DNA from: Dyadobacter alkalitolerans DSM 23607
Lineage (GTDB): Bacteria; Bacteroidota; Bacteroidia; Cytophagales; Spirosomataceae
Direction: 5' to 3'
Length of the DNA: 64,000 nt
NCBI RefSeq assembly: GCF_000428845.1
Contig: NZ_AUAS01000009.1
Span: 62,001 to 126,000 of the forward strand
Positions within the stretch are counted from its first letter, which is position 1. The number at the start of each line of letters is the position of its first letter. The notes beneath the pieces are model-generated. The model saw only the letters and a list, made by a program, of their open reading frames with translations, searched no databases and was not told the DNA's origin. Shown here piece by piece: positions 36,735 through 45,783 of the stretch. The translations under genes and the position numbers were made by a program.

Positions 36735-38435
36735 ATGATATCAAAAAAAACACTCCCACTCCAACTCCTAACAGCAGCCCTATCACTCCTCACCCCAGCC
36801 GCACAGGCCCAGTATCCCAAAATTCCACCGGCAGCGCAGAAAACCAGCGATTCGCTTCTCAAGGCGGCGATGTGGGAATCGGAGATTGCCTGGCAGAAGG
36901 CTTGGCCGATCATCGAGCAGGAGGCCAGGAACGGAAAGCCCTACATTCCGTGGGCGGCGCGGCCGGTGGATCTGCCGCAGTCTGATATTCCGGCTTTTCC
37001 CGGGGCAGAAGGTGGGGGTGCTTTTAGTTTTGGCGGCCGTGGAGGGAAGGTTTATGTGGTGAAAAGTCTGGAAGACAGCGGGCCGGGGACCTTGCGTGAT
37101 GCCTGCGAGCAGGGCGGTGCGAGGATCATTGTTTTTAATGTGGCGGGCATCATCCGTTTGAAAACGCCGCTTATTATCCGAGCGCCTTACATTACCATTG
37201 CCGGACAAACGGCTCCGGGCGATGGCGTGTGCGTGGCGGGCGAGACGGTCTGGATCAATACGCATGACGTGGTGATCCGGCACATGCGCTTCCGCCGGGG
37301 CGAGACATTTGTGGGTCGCCGTGACGATTCGATTGGTGGTAATCCGATCGGCAACATTATGATCGACCACGTTTCGGCGAGCTGGGGATTGGATGAGAAT
37401 ATGTCGATGTATCGGCATATGTATAATGACAGCACGGGCGCTGCCGAAGCGAAGCTTCCTACGGTGAATATTACGATCCAAAATTCCATTTTTTCAGAAA
37501 CACTGGACACCTGGAACCACTCTTTCGGAAGCACGCTGGGTGGGGAGAATTGTACGTTTATGCGCAATCTATGGGCTAATAACGCTGGTAGAAATCCTTC
37601 CATCGGCTGGTTTGGTATATTTAACTTTACGAATAATGTGATCTTCAACTGGGTCCACCGCTCCATTGATGGCGGCGATTACCGGGCGATGTATAACATT
37701 ATCAACAACTATTTTAAGCCAGGTCCGCAGACGCCGAAAGACGGCCCGATAGCGCACCGGATCGTCAAACCCGAAGCGGGCAGGAGCAAACTTGGTTACC
37801 AGGTTTATGGCCGTGCTTATGTGCATGGCAATATTATGGAGGGTTTCGACGCGGTCACCAAAGACAATTGGAACGGCGGTGTGCAGGTGGAAGAGCTTCC
37901 TAATACAGGAAAATACAAAGATAAAATGAAGTGGAACCAGCCATTGCCTATGCCTCAATTCCCGATCATGAGTGCCAAAGAATCCTTTGATTATGTGCTC
38001 ACTCACGCAGGCGCAACGTTGCCCAGGCGCGATCCGGTAGATACGCGGGTGACTACACAGGTCAGGACAGGAAAGATCAATCCGATTGATGGTGTTACTT
38101 TGCCAAAAACACAGTTTGAGCACCGTCGCTTGCCGATTGATTCATACAAAAACGGCATTATCACGGACATTTCGCAAGTTGGCGGCTATCCGGAATACAA
38201 GGGAACGCCTTACAAGGATTCGGACGATGATGGCATGCCGGACGATTGGGAAATCAAATACAGCCTCAATCCAAACGACGCTTCGGACGCACAAAAGGAC
38301 ATGAGCGGCGACGGTTATGCCAACATTGAAAAATTCATCAACGGCATCGATCCGAAAAAGAAAACAAATTGGAAAGACCCTAAGAATAACCGCGATACGC
38401 TGGCTTCATTAAAGGAAACGTCTAACAGAAAATAA
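36735..38435 (+). CDS. Secreted PL1-family pectate lyase with Ca-binding tail
   Basis: This 566-residue protein starts at ATG 36735, giving a standard signal peptide (about 1-26, LSLLTPAAQAQ). The parallel beta-helix has the Bacteroidota PL1 opening FPGAEGGGAFSFGGRGG followed by VKSLEDSGPGTLRDAC, then ITIAGQTAPGDGVCV, the calcium-site strand IMIDHVSASWGLDEN and the probable catalytic-arginine segment NNAGRNPSIGW. Residues about 495-540 carry a thrombospondin-3/dockerin-like calcium loop (DSDDDGMPDDWE, DMSGDGYANIEKF). Pectate lyases cleave polygalacturonate by beta-elimination. It is the first enzyme of the PUL 3 operon and lies five bases ahead of the next frame. Confidence 0.88.
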   Translation: MISKKTLPLQLLTAALSLLTPAAQAQYPKIPPAAQKTSDSLLKAAMWESEIAWQKAWPIIEQEARNGKPYIPWAARPVDLPQSDIPAFPGAEGGGAFSFGGRGGKVYVVKSLEDSGPGTLRDACEQGGARIIVFNVAGIIRLKTPLIIRAPYITIAGQTAPGDGVCVAGETVWINTHDVVIRHMRFRRGETFVGRRDDSIGGNPIGNIMIDHVSASWGLDENMSMYRHMYNDSTGAAEAKLPTVNITIQNSIFSETLDTWNHSFGSTLGGENCTFMRNLWANNAGRNPSIGWFGIFNFTNNVIFNWVHRSIDGGDYRAMYNIINNYFKPGPQTPKDGPIAHRIVKPEAGRSKLGYQVYGRAYVHGNIMEGFDAVTKDNWNGGVQVEELPNTGKYKDKMKWNQPLPMPQFPIMSAKESFDYVLTHAGATLPRRDPVDTRVTTQVRTGKINPIDGVTLPKTQFEHRRLPIDSYKNGIITDISQVGGYPEYKGTPYKDSDDDGMPDDWEIKYSLNPNDASDAQKDMSGDGYANIEKFINGIDPKKKTNWKDPKNNRDTLASLKETSNRK

Positions 38436-38439
38436 GGTT

Positions 38440-41400
38440 TTGAAGGTTAAGGACTATATAAAAAGGGTGATTGTGCAAAATACAATCCTGTCGCTGACGG
38501 GATTGTATTTATTTGTGCCCGATTATGCCCTGGCCCAGAAAAAAATCAAAGCACCATCTCCCGTCGCCATGGGCGATGACGGAAAGCTGCATTACGCGCC
38601 GGATTCGCTCGGGAACCGCATTGTCGACTTCTCTTATGCAGGTTATATGTCGGGAAACAAACCAATTCCTGATGTTGCTATCCGGGTTGTCGTGCCTGCC
38701 AAGCCGGGTGATGCTACATTACGGATTCAGTCCGCAATCGATTATGTGGGAACCTTGCCGGCGGATCGGGATGGGATTCGAGGGGTGGTTTTCTTGGAAA
38801 AAGGCGTCCATGCCATTCAGGGAAGTATTTTAATTGAAAAATCAGGAATCGTTATCCGGGGAAATGGCACGGGGAAAGACAAAACAACATTACTAGGCGC
38901 CGGACTTTCGCGGGAAACTATCATTCAGATTTCAGGTGCGAATGATATAAAGAAAAGCAAATCCATTGAAGTAGCAGATGAATACGTCCCGGTTAATGCA
39001 TTGAAATTCAATGTATCAAATGCAGCTAATCTGAAAACCGGTGACCGGATTCAAATTCAGCGGCCATCTACGAAGGAATGGATTCAATTGCTAAAAATGG
39101 AGGAATTCGGCGGCGAAACCGGCTGGCTTGGATGGAAGCCTGGGCAGCGGGACATTGTCTGGGACCGCACCATTACAGCCATTTCGGGCAACCAAATCAC
39201 CATTCAAGCACCTTTGACAACCGCTTTGGACAATAAATATGGCGGCGCTTTTATAACCAAATATGAATGGCCTGGACGCATTAGTCAGGTCGGGATTGAA
39301 AATCTTTGCATTGAATCCACATTTGATCCGGCTAATCCAAAAGACGAAGAACATCGCTGGATGGGTGTAACAATGGATAATGTCGAAAATGCATGGGTAA
39401 GGCAGGTTCATTTTAAAGGCCTTGCGGGCTCGGCGGTGGCACTTTTTGAGGCGGCTTCGCGGGTTACTGTTGAAGATTGCAAGTCGGTGATGCCTGTCTC
39501 TGAAATAGCGGGGCAGCGGCGGAATACATTCTACACACAAGGGCAGTTAACGCTTTTTCAAAGGTGTTATGCCGAAAACGGCTATCACGATTTCACCACG
39601 GGTTACCGCGCGGCGGGACCTAATGCATTCGTCCAATGCGAGTCAATTCAGCCATTCGGGTTCAGTGGCGCTGCGGATAGCTGGGCTTCCGGGGTTCTTT
39701 TTGATAATGTAAATGTCGATGGGCAGGCATTGAGCTTCAAAAATCGCGGTCAGGATGGCCATGGTGCCGGCTGGACTGCGGCTAACAGTGTTATGTGGCA
39801 ATGTGCTGCCTCTCGTGTGGAGAATTTCAGCCCGCCAGGTGCGACGAATTTTGCATTCGGGATCTGGGCAGAATTTGCGGGTGATGGTTTTTGGGAAAAT
39901 GTGAATGAGCACATTAAACCGCGCAGTTTGTATGTTACACAGCTAGCGGAAAGGATTGGTAATGAAGCAATCGCAAATGCCGCGCTTATGCCAAAAGAAT
40001 CCGAGGCATCCAGCAGTCCGAGCATTGCGCAGGCGGCAGAACTAACTGCAAAATCGAATGTTCCGGCAGCTTCATTGGCAGACTGGATTGATGAGGCCTC
40101 AAAAAGAGATCCGATTCCCGTTGCCTACACCAATGCGAAGACCATTGACGAAATTGGTATAAAACAAATAGCGCGAAAGACAAATCTACCACCGTTAACC
40201 ATCCAAAACGGCTGGCTGGTGCGTGGTGAGGAAGTGGTTACCGGCAACCGCCAGGAAGTGCCGTGGTGGCGCGGAAGCATTCGTCCGCACGATGTGGCGC
40301 AGGCCAAACCGCACATTACCCGCTTCGTTCCAGGTCGGTCAAGCGCGGGATTAACCGACATTCCGGAAGCAATGACAGATTCATTATTAGCCAAAAACAT
40401 CACGGTACTCGACCACAATTACGGACTCTGGTACGACCGCCGCCGCGACGATCACGAGCGCATCCGCCGGATCGACGCGGAAGTGTGGCCGCCATTTTAT
40501 GAGCAGCCGTTTGCCAGAAGCGGCAAGGACGCGGCTTGGGATAACCTCAGTAAATACGATCTCACAAAATACAACAACTGGTATTGGCAAAGGCTCAAAG
40601 CCTTCGCGCAACTAGCTGACCAGAAAGGTCTTGTGCTTTATCATCAAAATTATTTCCAGCACAACATTCTCGAAGCAGGCGCACATTACGCCGATTTTCC
40701 CTGGCGCACAGCCAACAATGTAAACAACACAGGCTTCCCCGAACCGCCGCCTTACGCGGGCGACAAACGAATTTTCATGGCCGAGCAGTTTTACGACATA
40801 AGCAATCCGCAACGCCGGGCCATCCACACGGCCTACATCCGCAAATGCCTCGAAAACTTCGCAGATCAAAGCGGCGTCATTCAATTTATTGGTGCAGAAT
40901 ACACGGGGCCGCTGCACTTTGTAAAGTTCTGGCTGGACGTGATTGTGGATTGGGAAAAGGAAACGGGCAAAAACGCACTGATCGCATTAAGCACCGCGAA
41001 GGACGTTCAGGATGCTATTTTGGCAGAGCCCAACTATTCCAGAATCGTAGACGTCATCGACATACGTTACTGGCATTTGCGCGAGGATGGCACATTTTAT
41101 GCTCCGGAAGGAGGCAAAAATCTCGCTCCCCGCCAACACGCCAGATTACAGAAAACGGGTAAAATTTCCTTTGCATCCATTTACAAAGCTGTGCTCGAAT
41201 ACAGACAAAAACATCCCGAAAAAGCGGTCCTATATTCAGCCGGAAATTACGATTCCAATGCTTGGGCGGTGTTCATGGCTGGCGGATCCATCAGCGCAAT
41301 CCCACGCGTTTCGGATGAATTTTTGGCGGACGTTTCCAGGATGAAGCCGGATACATCTGGCGGTTATAAACTGGTGAATCCGGGTGTGGCGACCGTTTTT

Positions 41401-41595
41401 TATAAGGAGGCCAATGCTGATCTGAACATTGATCTGACCGGTTGCAAAGGAAATTATGTGCTTCGCCGCATTGATCCGGCCACTGGAACATGGATTGGCA
41501 AAAGCGAAAAAGTGAAGGGTGGAGAGATAATTCAGGCGGTGACTTCTGCCCAAGCAAAGGCGGCTCCTATGGTAATCTGGATTTCAAAAAATTGA
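38440..41595 (+). CDS. Secreted beta-helix plus TIM-barrel protein (DUF4955/DUF6298-like)
   Basis: This 1051-residue protein starts at TTG with AAATAAGG just upstream. The signal peptide is about 1-33 (SLTGLYLFVPDYALAQ). Residues about 60-530 look like a pectate-lyase-type right-handed beta-helix (IQSAIDYVGTLPADRDG, GVVFLEKGVHAIQGSILI, GIVIRGNGTGKDKTTL). After a linker, about 610-985 looks like a glycosidase TIM barrel (WWRGSIRP, LDHNYGLWYDRRRDDHE, FIGAEYTGPLHF), where the Glu of GAEYTG is a candidate catalytic acid. The end (about 1000-1051, LRRIDPATGTWIG) resembles the small beta-sandwich that closes GH140-type proteins. I recall such proteins as DUF4955/DUF6298 in pectin loci; no activity is established from this sequence. 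Confidence 0.7.
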   Translation: MKVKDYIKRVIVQNTILSLTGLYLFVPDYALAQKKIKAPSPVAMGDDGKLHYAPDSLGNRIVDFSYAGYMSGNKPIPDVAIRVVVPAKPGDATLRIQSAIDYVGTLPADRDGIRGVVFLEKGVHAIQGSILIEKSGIVIRGNGTGKDKTTLLGAGLSRETIIQISGANDIKKSKSIEVADEYVPVNALKFNVSNAANLKTGDRIQIQRPSTKEWIQLLKMEEFGGETGWLGWKPGQRDIVWDRTITAISGNQITIQAPLTTALDNKYGGAFITKYEWPGRISQVGIENLCIESTFDPANPKDEEHRWMGVTMDNVENAWVRQVHFKGLAGSAVALFEAASRVTVEDCKSVMPVSEIAGQRRNTFYTQGQLTLFQRCYAENGYHDFTTGYRAAGPNAFVQCESIQPFGFSGAADSWASGVLFDNVNVDGQALSFKNRGQDGHGAGWTAANSVMWQCAASRVENFSPPGATNFAFGIWAEFAGDGFWENVNEHIKPRSLYVTQLAERIGNEAIANAALMPKESEASSSPSIAQAAELTAKSNVPAASLADWIDEASKRDPIPVAYTNAKTIDEIGIKQIARKTNLPPLTIQNGWLVRGEEVVTGNRQEVPWWRGSIRPHDVAQAKPHITRFVPGRSSAGLTDIPEAMTDSLLAKNITVLDHNYGLWYDRRRDDHERIRRIDAEVWPPFYEQPFARSGKDAAWDNLSKYDLTKYNNWYWQRLKAFAQLADQKGLVLYHQNYFQHNILEAGAHYADFPWRTANNVNNTGFPEPPPYAGDKRIFMAEQFYDISNPQRRAIHTAYIRKCLENFADQSGVIQFIGAEYTGPLHFVKFWLDVIVDWEKETGKNALIALSTAKDVQDAILAEPNYSRIVDVIDIRYWHLREDGTFYAPEGGKNLAPRQHARLQKTGKISFASIYKAVLEYRQKHPEKAVLYSAGNYDSNAWAVFMAGGSISAIPRVSDEFLADVSRMKPDTSGGYKLVNPGVATVFYKEANADLNIDLTGCKGNYVLRRIDPATGTWIGKSEKVKGGEIIQAVTSAQAKAAPMVIWISKN

Positions 41596-41597
41596 TT

Positions 41598-43148
41598 ATG
41601 CGTACAAAAAACGGACTATATGTTTTGCTGATTTTCCTCGTCGCCATAAGTGCGTGTTCCAAAAGAAGCATTGGACCTGCGGTGCTAGAAGCAGAAAACT
41701 ACCGGCATCACGTGGAAAAGTTCAACCGGATGGAGGACGAAAATAAGGTGAATGCCATTCCCAATACGCAATCGTGGGACTGGATGAAGGCCAATATTCC
41801 CTTGTTTGATAGCCCGCAGGATAATTTTCAGGAGATCTATTATTACCGCTGGTGGACATTCCGCAAGCACATTCACAACACGCCGCAGGGTTTTATCATC
41901 ACCGAATTCCTGGTCGACCGTAATTATGCGGATAAATACAACATGATCAGCTGCGCGCTTGGGCATCACATTTATGAAGGCCGCTGGCTCCATAACCAGC
42001 AGTATATCAATGATTATGTGAATGTCTGGTTTCGGGGAAATGAAGGTGGGAGAATGAAAAAACTGCTCACATTCAGCAGCTGGACAGCCGATGCGCTTTT
42101 CAATAGATACAAGGTTAACAGGGATAAAGCATTTGTGCTGAACATGTTGCCCGACCTGCAATCTGAATATCAGGCCTGGGAAAAAGACCGCCGCACAGCC
42201 ACCGGACTTTTCTGGCAAACAGACGTAAAAGATGGCATGGAAGAATCGCTCAGCGGCGGCAGGCGCGAGCAGAATGCCCGGCCCACCATCAACAGTTACA
42301 TGTATGGCAACGCCCGCGCCATCGCCCAAATCGCCGCTTTAAGGGGCGATTCAATGACCAAAAGCCTGTATAACGCCAAGGCAGATACACTTAAAAAATT
42401 GATCACCAGCAAACTCTGGAATCCGGAAACCAACTTTTTTGAAACAGTAAAAAAGGGCGGCGCAGGAGAATTTGCAGGCGTTCGCGAGGCGATCGGTTAC
42501 ATTCCCTGGTATTTTAATTTGCCTGATGCAAAATACGATGTAGCCTGGCAGCAAGTCATCGATCCAAAGGGATTTCGGGCGCCATTCGGCCTCACTACCG
42601 CCGAGCGCCGTCACCCCGATTTCCGGACGCATGGCTGTTGTAAATGTGAGTGGGACGGCGCAGTTTGGCCATTCGCCACTTCTCAGACATTAACCGGCAT
42701 GGCCAACCGGATGAATGCCGACCAGGCAAAGCCACTAACGGACACCACGTATTTCCGGTTAATGGAGCTATACGTAGAATCGCAATATTATCGCGGGAAA
42801 CCTTACATCGGCGAATATCTGGACGAAACGACGGGTTACTGGCTCAAAGGCGACCAGGAAAGAAGCCGCTATTACAATCATTCGACATTCAATGATCTCA
42901 TTATTTCTGGTTTGGTCGGGTTGCGGCCGAGGGAAGATGATATGATTGAAGTCAACCCATTGATCCCGCAGGAAAAGTGGGACTGGTTTTGCCTAGATAA
43001 TGTGCTTTATCACGGTAAGATCCTGACTATCATATGGGATAAAAATGGAGATCATTACAAAAAAGGAAAAGGATTACAAGTTTTGGTCAACGGTAAAAAA
43101 GCAGGATCATCAGAAACAATCGAAAGATTATTGATTAAACAAATATGA
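41598..43148 (+). CDS. Six-hairpin glycosidase-like lipoprotein (MGH1-like, clan GH-G type)
   Basis: This 516-residue protein begins at ATG 41598, three bases after the upstream stop, giving lipobox VAISAC. The all-helical (alpha/alpha)6 pattern is recognisable: GLFWQTDVKDGMEESLSGG, NSYMYGNARAIAQIA, a CCKCEWDGAVWPFATSQTL segment resembling the catalytic-base region of GH63/MGH-type enzymes, and a C-terminal IISGLVGLRP followed by a beta strand domain. DGMEES gives a candidate general acid Asp. Substrate is unknown; family members include alpha-glucosidases, mannosylglycerate hydrolases and others. Its last four bases (ATGA) overlap the start of the BNR gene, indicating coupled translation. 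Confidence 0.7.
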   Translation: MRTKNGLYVLLIFLVAISACSKRSIGPAVLEAENYRHHVEKFNRMEDENKVNAIPNTQSWDWMKANIPLFDSPQDNFQEIYYYRWWTFRKHIHNTPQGFIITEFLVDRNYADKYNMISCALGHHIYEGRWLHNQQYINDYVNVWFRGNEGGRMKKLLTFSSWTADALFNRYKVNRDKAFVLNMLPDLQSEYQAWEKDRRTATGLFWQTDVKDGMEESLSGGRREQNARPTINSYMYGNARAIAQIAALRGDSMTKSLYNAKADTLKKLITSKLWNPETNFFETVKKGGAGEFAGVREAIGYIPWYFNLPDAKYDVAWQQVIDPKGFRAPFGLTTAERRHPDFRTHGCCKCEWDGAVWPFATSQTLTGMANRMNADQAKPLTDTTYFRLMELYVESQYYRGKPYIGEYLDETTGYWLKGDQERSRYYNHSTFNDLIISGLVGLRPREDDMIEVNPLIPQEKWDWFCLDNVLYHGKILTIIWDKNGDHYKKGKGLQVLVNGKKAGSSETIERLLIKQI

Positions 43149-44227
43149 AAAAACACCTCATCCCAATCGCCGCATTCCTGTTCTGTCTCGCCAGTAATGC
43201 CTATGCTCAAACCTGGAAAGACGGCATCATTACCGACGAATTTATTTTCGAAAAAACCTCCTTCCCGGAAAGTCACGCTTCCACGATTGTAGAAACGCCC
43301 GGCGGACTGGTGAGCGCGTTTTTTGGCGGGACAAAAGAACGCAATCCCGATGTAGGAATCTGGGTAAGCCGCCTCGAAAGCGGCAAATGGACCGCGCCCG
43401 TGGAGGTGGCCAACGGCATCGTAAACGATACATTGCGCTATGCCTGCTGGAACCCGGTTCTGTATCAGATTCCCAATGGTGAACTGATGCTATTCTACAA
43501 AGTCGGGCCTAATGTGCCGGGCTGGAAGGGCTTCCTGATCACCTCGAAGGACAATGGCAAAAGCTGGTCAAAACCCAGGGAATTGCAGGAAGGATTTCTC
43601 GGCCCGATCAAAAACAAACCCGTTTTGCTCGCGAACGGCGAACTATGGTGCCCGTCGAGCACGGAGGGCAAGGGCGGATGGCGCGTTCATTTTGAAGTGA
43701 CGCCCGATTTTGGGAAAACATGGCGAAAAGTGGGCCCGCTGAATGACGGGAAAACGATCCAGGCCATTCAGCCGAGCCTTTTAACTTATAAAAACGGAGA
43801 TATGCAGATCTTGTGCCGCAGCCGGAACCGCGCCATTGTTGAATCGTGGTCGAAGGATGGCGGTAAAACTTGGTCGGAAATGACGGCTTCCAATCTGCCT
43901 AATAACAACTCCGGGACTGATGCGGTGACATTGATAGATGGTCGGCAATTGCTCGTTTACAACCACGTGCTGCCTCCGGGCAATGAAGCAAAAGGCCCGC
44001 GGACACCATTGAATGTGGCGATTTCAAAAGATGGTAAAAATTGGGAAGCCGCGCTGGTTTTGGAAGATTCGCCTATCAGTCAGTATTCTTATCCTTCTGT
44101 AATTCAGTCGGCCGATGGCATGGTGCACATTGTATACACCTGGCGCCGCGAGCGGATCAAATATGTGAAAATTGATCCGATGAAGTTAAAAGGAAAGGCC
44201 ATTAATGACGGCAAATGGCCGCAATAA
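43145..44227 (+). CDS. Secreted sialidase-like BNR propeller protein
   Basis: This 360-residue protein has a signal peptide (about 1-21, FLFCLASNAYAQ) and a six-bladed propeller marked by Asp-boxes: SKDNGKSW, TPDFGKTW, SKDGGKTW and SKDGKNW. The usual sialidase FRIP arginine motif is not present; the equivalent region reads SFPESHASTIVETPGG. It is therefore probably not a true exo-alpha-sialidase, and a hydrolase or lyase acting on a pectin side-chain sugar is more plausible in this operon. It starts inside the stop of the preceding gene. Confidence 0.75.
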   Translation: MKKHLIPIAAFLFCLASNAYAQTWKDGIITDEFIFEKTSFPESHASTIVETPGGLVSAFFGGTKERNPDVGIWVSRLESGKWTAPVEVANGIVNDTLRYACWNPVLYQIPNGELMLFYKVGPNVPGWKGFLITSKDNGKSWSKPRELQEGFLGPIKNKPVLLANGELWCPSSTEGKGGWRVHFEVTPDFGKTWRKVGPLNDGKTIQAIQPSLLTYKNGDMQILCRSRNRAIVESWSKDGGKTWSEMTASNLPNNNSGTDAVTLIDGRQLLVYNHVLPPGNEAKGPRTPLNVAISKDGKNWEAALVLEDSPISQYSYPSVIQSADGMVHIVYTWRRERIKYVKIDPMKLKGKAINDGKWPQ

Positions 44228-44289
44228 ATGTGGGCTGACGAGAATGCTGTTTACGAATGTTAAGCCTGAATTTTTACCAAAGATCAATC

Positions 44290-45174
44290 ATGAAACGAAG
44301 GACATTTTTAAGCCTTTTAACCCTCTCCGGCGCATTCTCGCTATGGGCACCGACGCTTTTGGCAAAAGGGAAAAAGCAGCGCTATAAGGTTGCGGTCATT
44401 GATCTGATGATCCTGAAACGGCAGAAATTGAGCGCCTTACCATTAGCGAAAGAGATCGGGGCGGATGGGTTGGAAGTGGATATGGGCGGGCTGGGAGACA
44501 GGCCGACATTTGATAACAAACTGGCCGATCCGGCGATAAGAAAACAATATTTAGACAAAGCTAAGGAGCTTAATCTCGAAATCTGCTCGCTGGCGATGAC
44601 CGGTTTTTATTCGCAATCATTCGCCAAACGCGACGGCATTGAAAAGACGATTGGCGATTGCATTGAAACCATGAAACAGATGGGCATAAAAACCGCTTTT
44701 CTGCCAATGGGCGTGCAGGGCGATCTGGTTAAAAATCCGGAATTGCGGCCTCAGATCATTGAGAGGCTGAAACGCATCGCGCCCATGGGCGAGAAAGCGG
44801 GCGTTGTCATTGGCATTGAAACCGCGCTGAGTGCGGCAGAAGAGGTGAAGTTATTGGACGACGTTGGCTCAAAAGCGATTCGGATCTATTTTAACTTTTC
44901 GAACGCGCTGGAAGCGGGCCGGGATGTGAATGAGGAATTAAAGATTTTGGGCAAAAACCGCATTTGTCAGATCCATTGCACGGATAAGGATGGCGTTTGG
45001 CTCGAAAACAACACCCGTCTCGACATGAAAAAGGTGAAGGCAACATTGGATACAATGGGCTGGAAAGGCTGGCTGGTGATAGAGCGCTCACGCGATGCAG
45101 CAAAACCGCGCGACGTAAAAGGGAATTTCGGCGCCAACACCAGATTCATGAAATCTATTTTTCAAAACGCATAA
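44290..45174 (+). CDS. Exported xylose-isomerase-like TIM-barrel protein
   Basis: This 294-residue protein starts at ATG 44290, giving MKRRTFLSLLTLSGAFSLWA, a signal peptide with a twin-arginine look (RRTFL). The rest has the sugar phosphate isomerase/epimerase fold: EIGADGLEVDMGG, LNLEICSLAMTGFYSQ, GIKTAFLPMGVQGD, GVVIGIETALS, CQIHCTDKDG and WLVIERSRD, with Glu/His/Asp metal ligands of the AP-endonuclease-2 family partly in place. An exported member of this fold is unusual for a phosphorylated-sugar enzyme and suggests action on free sugars or oligosaccharides in the periplasm. It lies between the BNR and DUF3826-like genes. Confidence 0.75.
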   Translation: MKRRTFLSLLTLSGAFSLWAPTLLAKGKKQRYKVAVIDLMILKRQKLSALPLAKEIGADGLEVDMGGLGDRPTFDNKLADPAIRKQYLDKAKELNLEICSLAMTGFYSQSFAKRDGIEKTIGDCIETMKQMGIKTAFLPMGVQGDLVKNPELRPQIIERLKRIAPMGEKAGVVIGIETALSAAEEVKLLDDVGSKAIRIYFNFSNALEAGRDVNEELKILGKNRICQIHCTDKDGVWLENNTRLDMKKVKATLDTMGWKGWLVIERSRDAAKPRDVKGNFGANTRFMKSIFQNA

Positions 45175-45186
45175 AACGCAACCATT

Positions 45187-45780
45187 ATGAACCTGAAATC
45201 ATTTTTGCTTAGCATTGCATTGCTGACTTGCGCATTGGCAAACGCCCAAAGCAACCCTGATAACGACAAAGCTTATATCACAACTGTCACTAAGCGTTCC
45301 GATAAAATACTGGCCGGGCTGCAAATCGCGGATTCAGTGAAATATAAGCAGGTAAGGGAAATTATGGTGCAGCAATATGTTGATCTGAATGATCTTGAAA
45401 AAGATAAAAACGCCGAACAGGCGGCTCAAAAACGGACTGATCTCCACAAGCAATACATAGCTAAACTTTCGGCTCAGCTCACGCCCACGCAAGTCGAAAA
45501 GATCAAGGATGGCATGACTTATGGCGTTCTTCCGATCACTTACAAGGCTTATACCGACATGATCCCATCTTTGAAAGAAGATGAGAAAGCGCAGATTATG
45601 AGTTGGTTAACAGAAGCCCGGGAGCTGGCGATGGACGGCGGATCTTCCGAAGAAAAGCACAAGGTTTTTGGTAAATACAAAGGCCGCATTAATAACTATC
45701 TTTCGGGTCGGGGCTACGACATTCAGCAGGAGCGGAAAAACTGGGAAGCGCGCCAGAAAGCATCCAAATCAAACGGCTGA
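45187..45780 (+). CDS. Secreted DUF3826-like helical protein
   Basis: This 197-residue protein has a signal peptide (about 1-20, LLTCALANAQS) and an all-helical, Lys/Glu/Gln-rich mature part: TKRSDKILAGLQIADSVKYKQVREIM, LSAQLTPTQVEKIKDGMTYG, YLSGRGYDIQQERKNWEAR. I recall this pattern as DUF3826, found in Bacteroidota glycan loci and without a known function. It starts 12 bases after the TIM-barrel gene and ends three bases before the DUF5703-like gene. Confidence 0.75.
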   Translation: MNLKSFLLSIALLTCALANAQSNPDNDKAYITTVTKRSDKILAGLQIADSVKYKQVREIMVQQYVDLNDLEKDKNAEQAAQKRTDLHKQYIAKLSAQLTPTQVEKIKDGMTYGVLPITYKAYTDMIPSLKEDEKAQIMSWLTEARELAMDGGSSEEKHKVFGKYKGRINNYLSGRGYDIQQERKNWEARQKASKSNG

Positions 45781-45783
45781 TCC

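Noticed and set aside
43145..44227. Annotation as exo-alpha-sialidase
   Set aside because: Asp-boxes are present but the FRIP arginine motif is not; the fold is supported, the activity is not.
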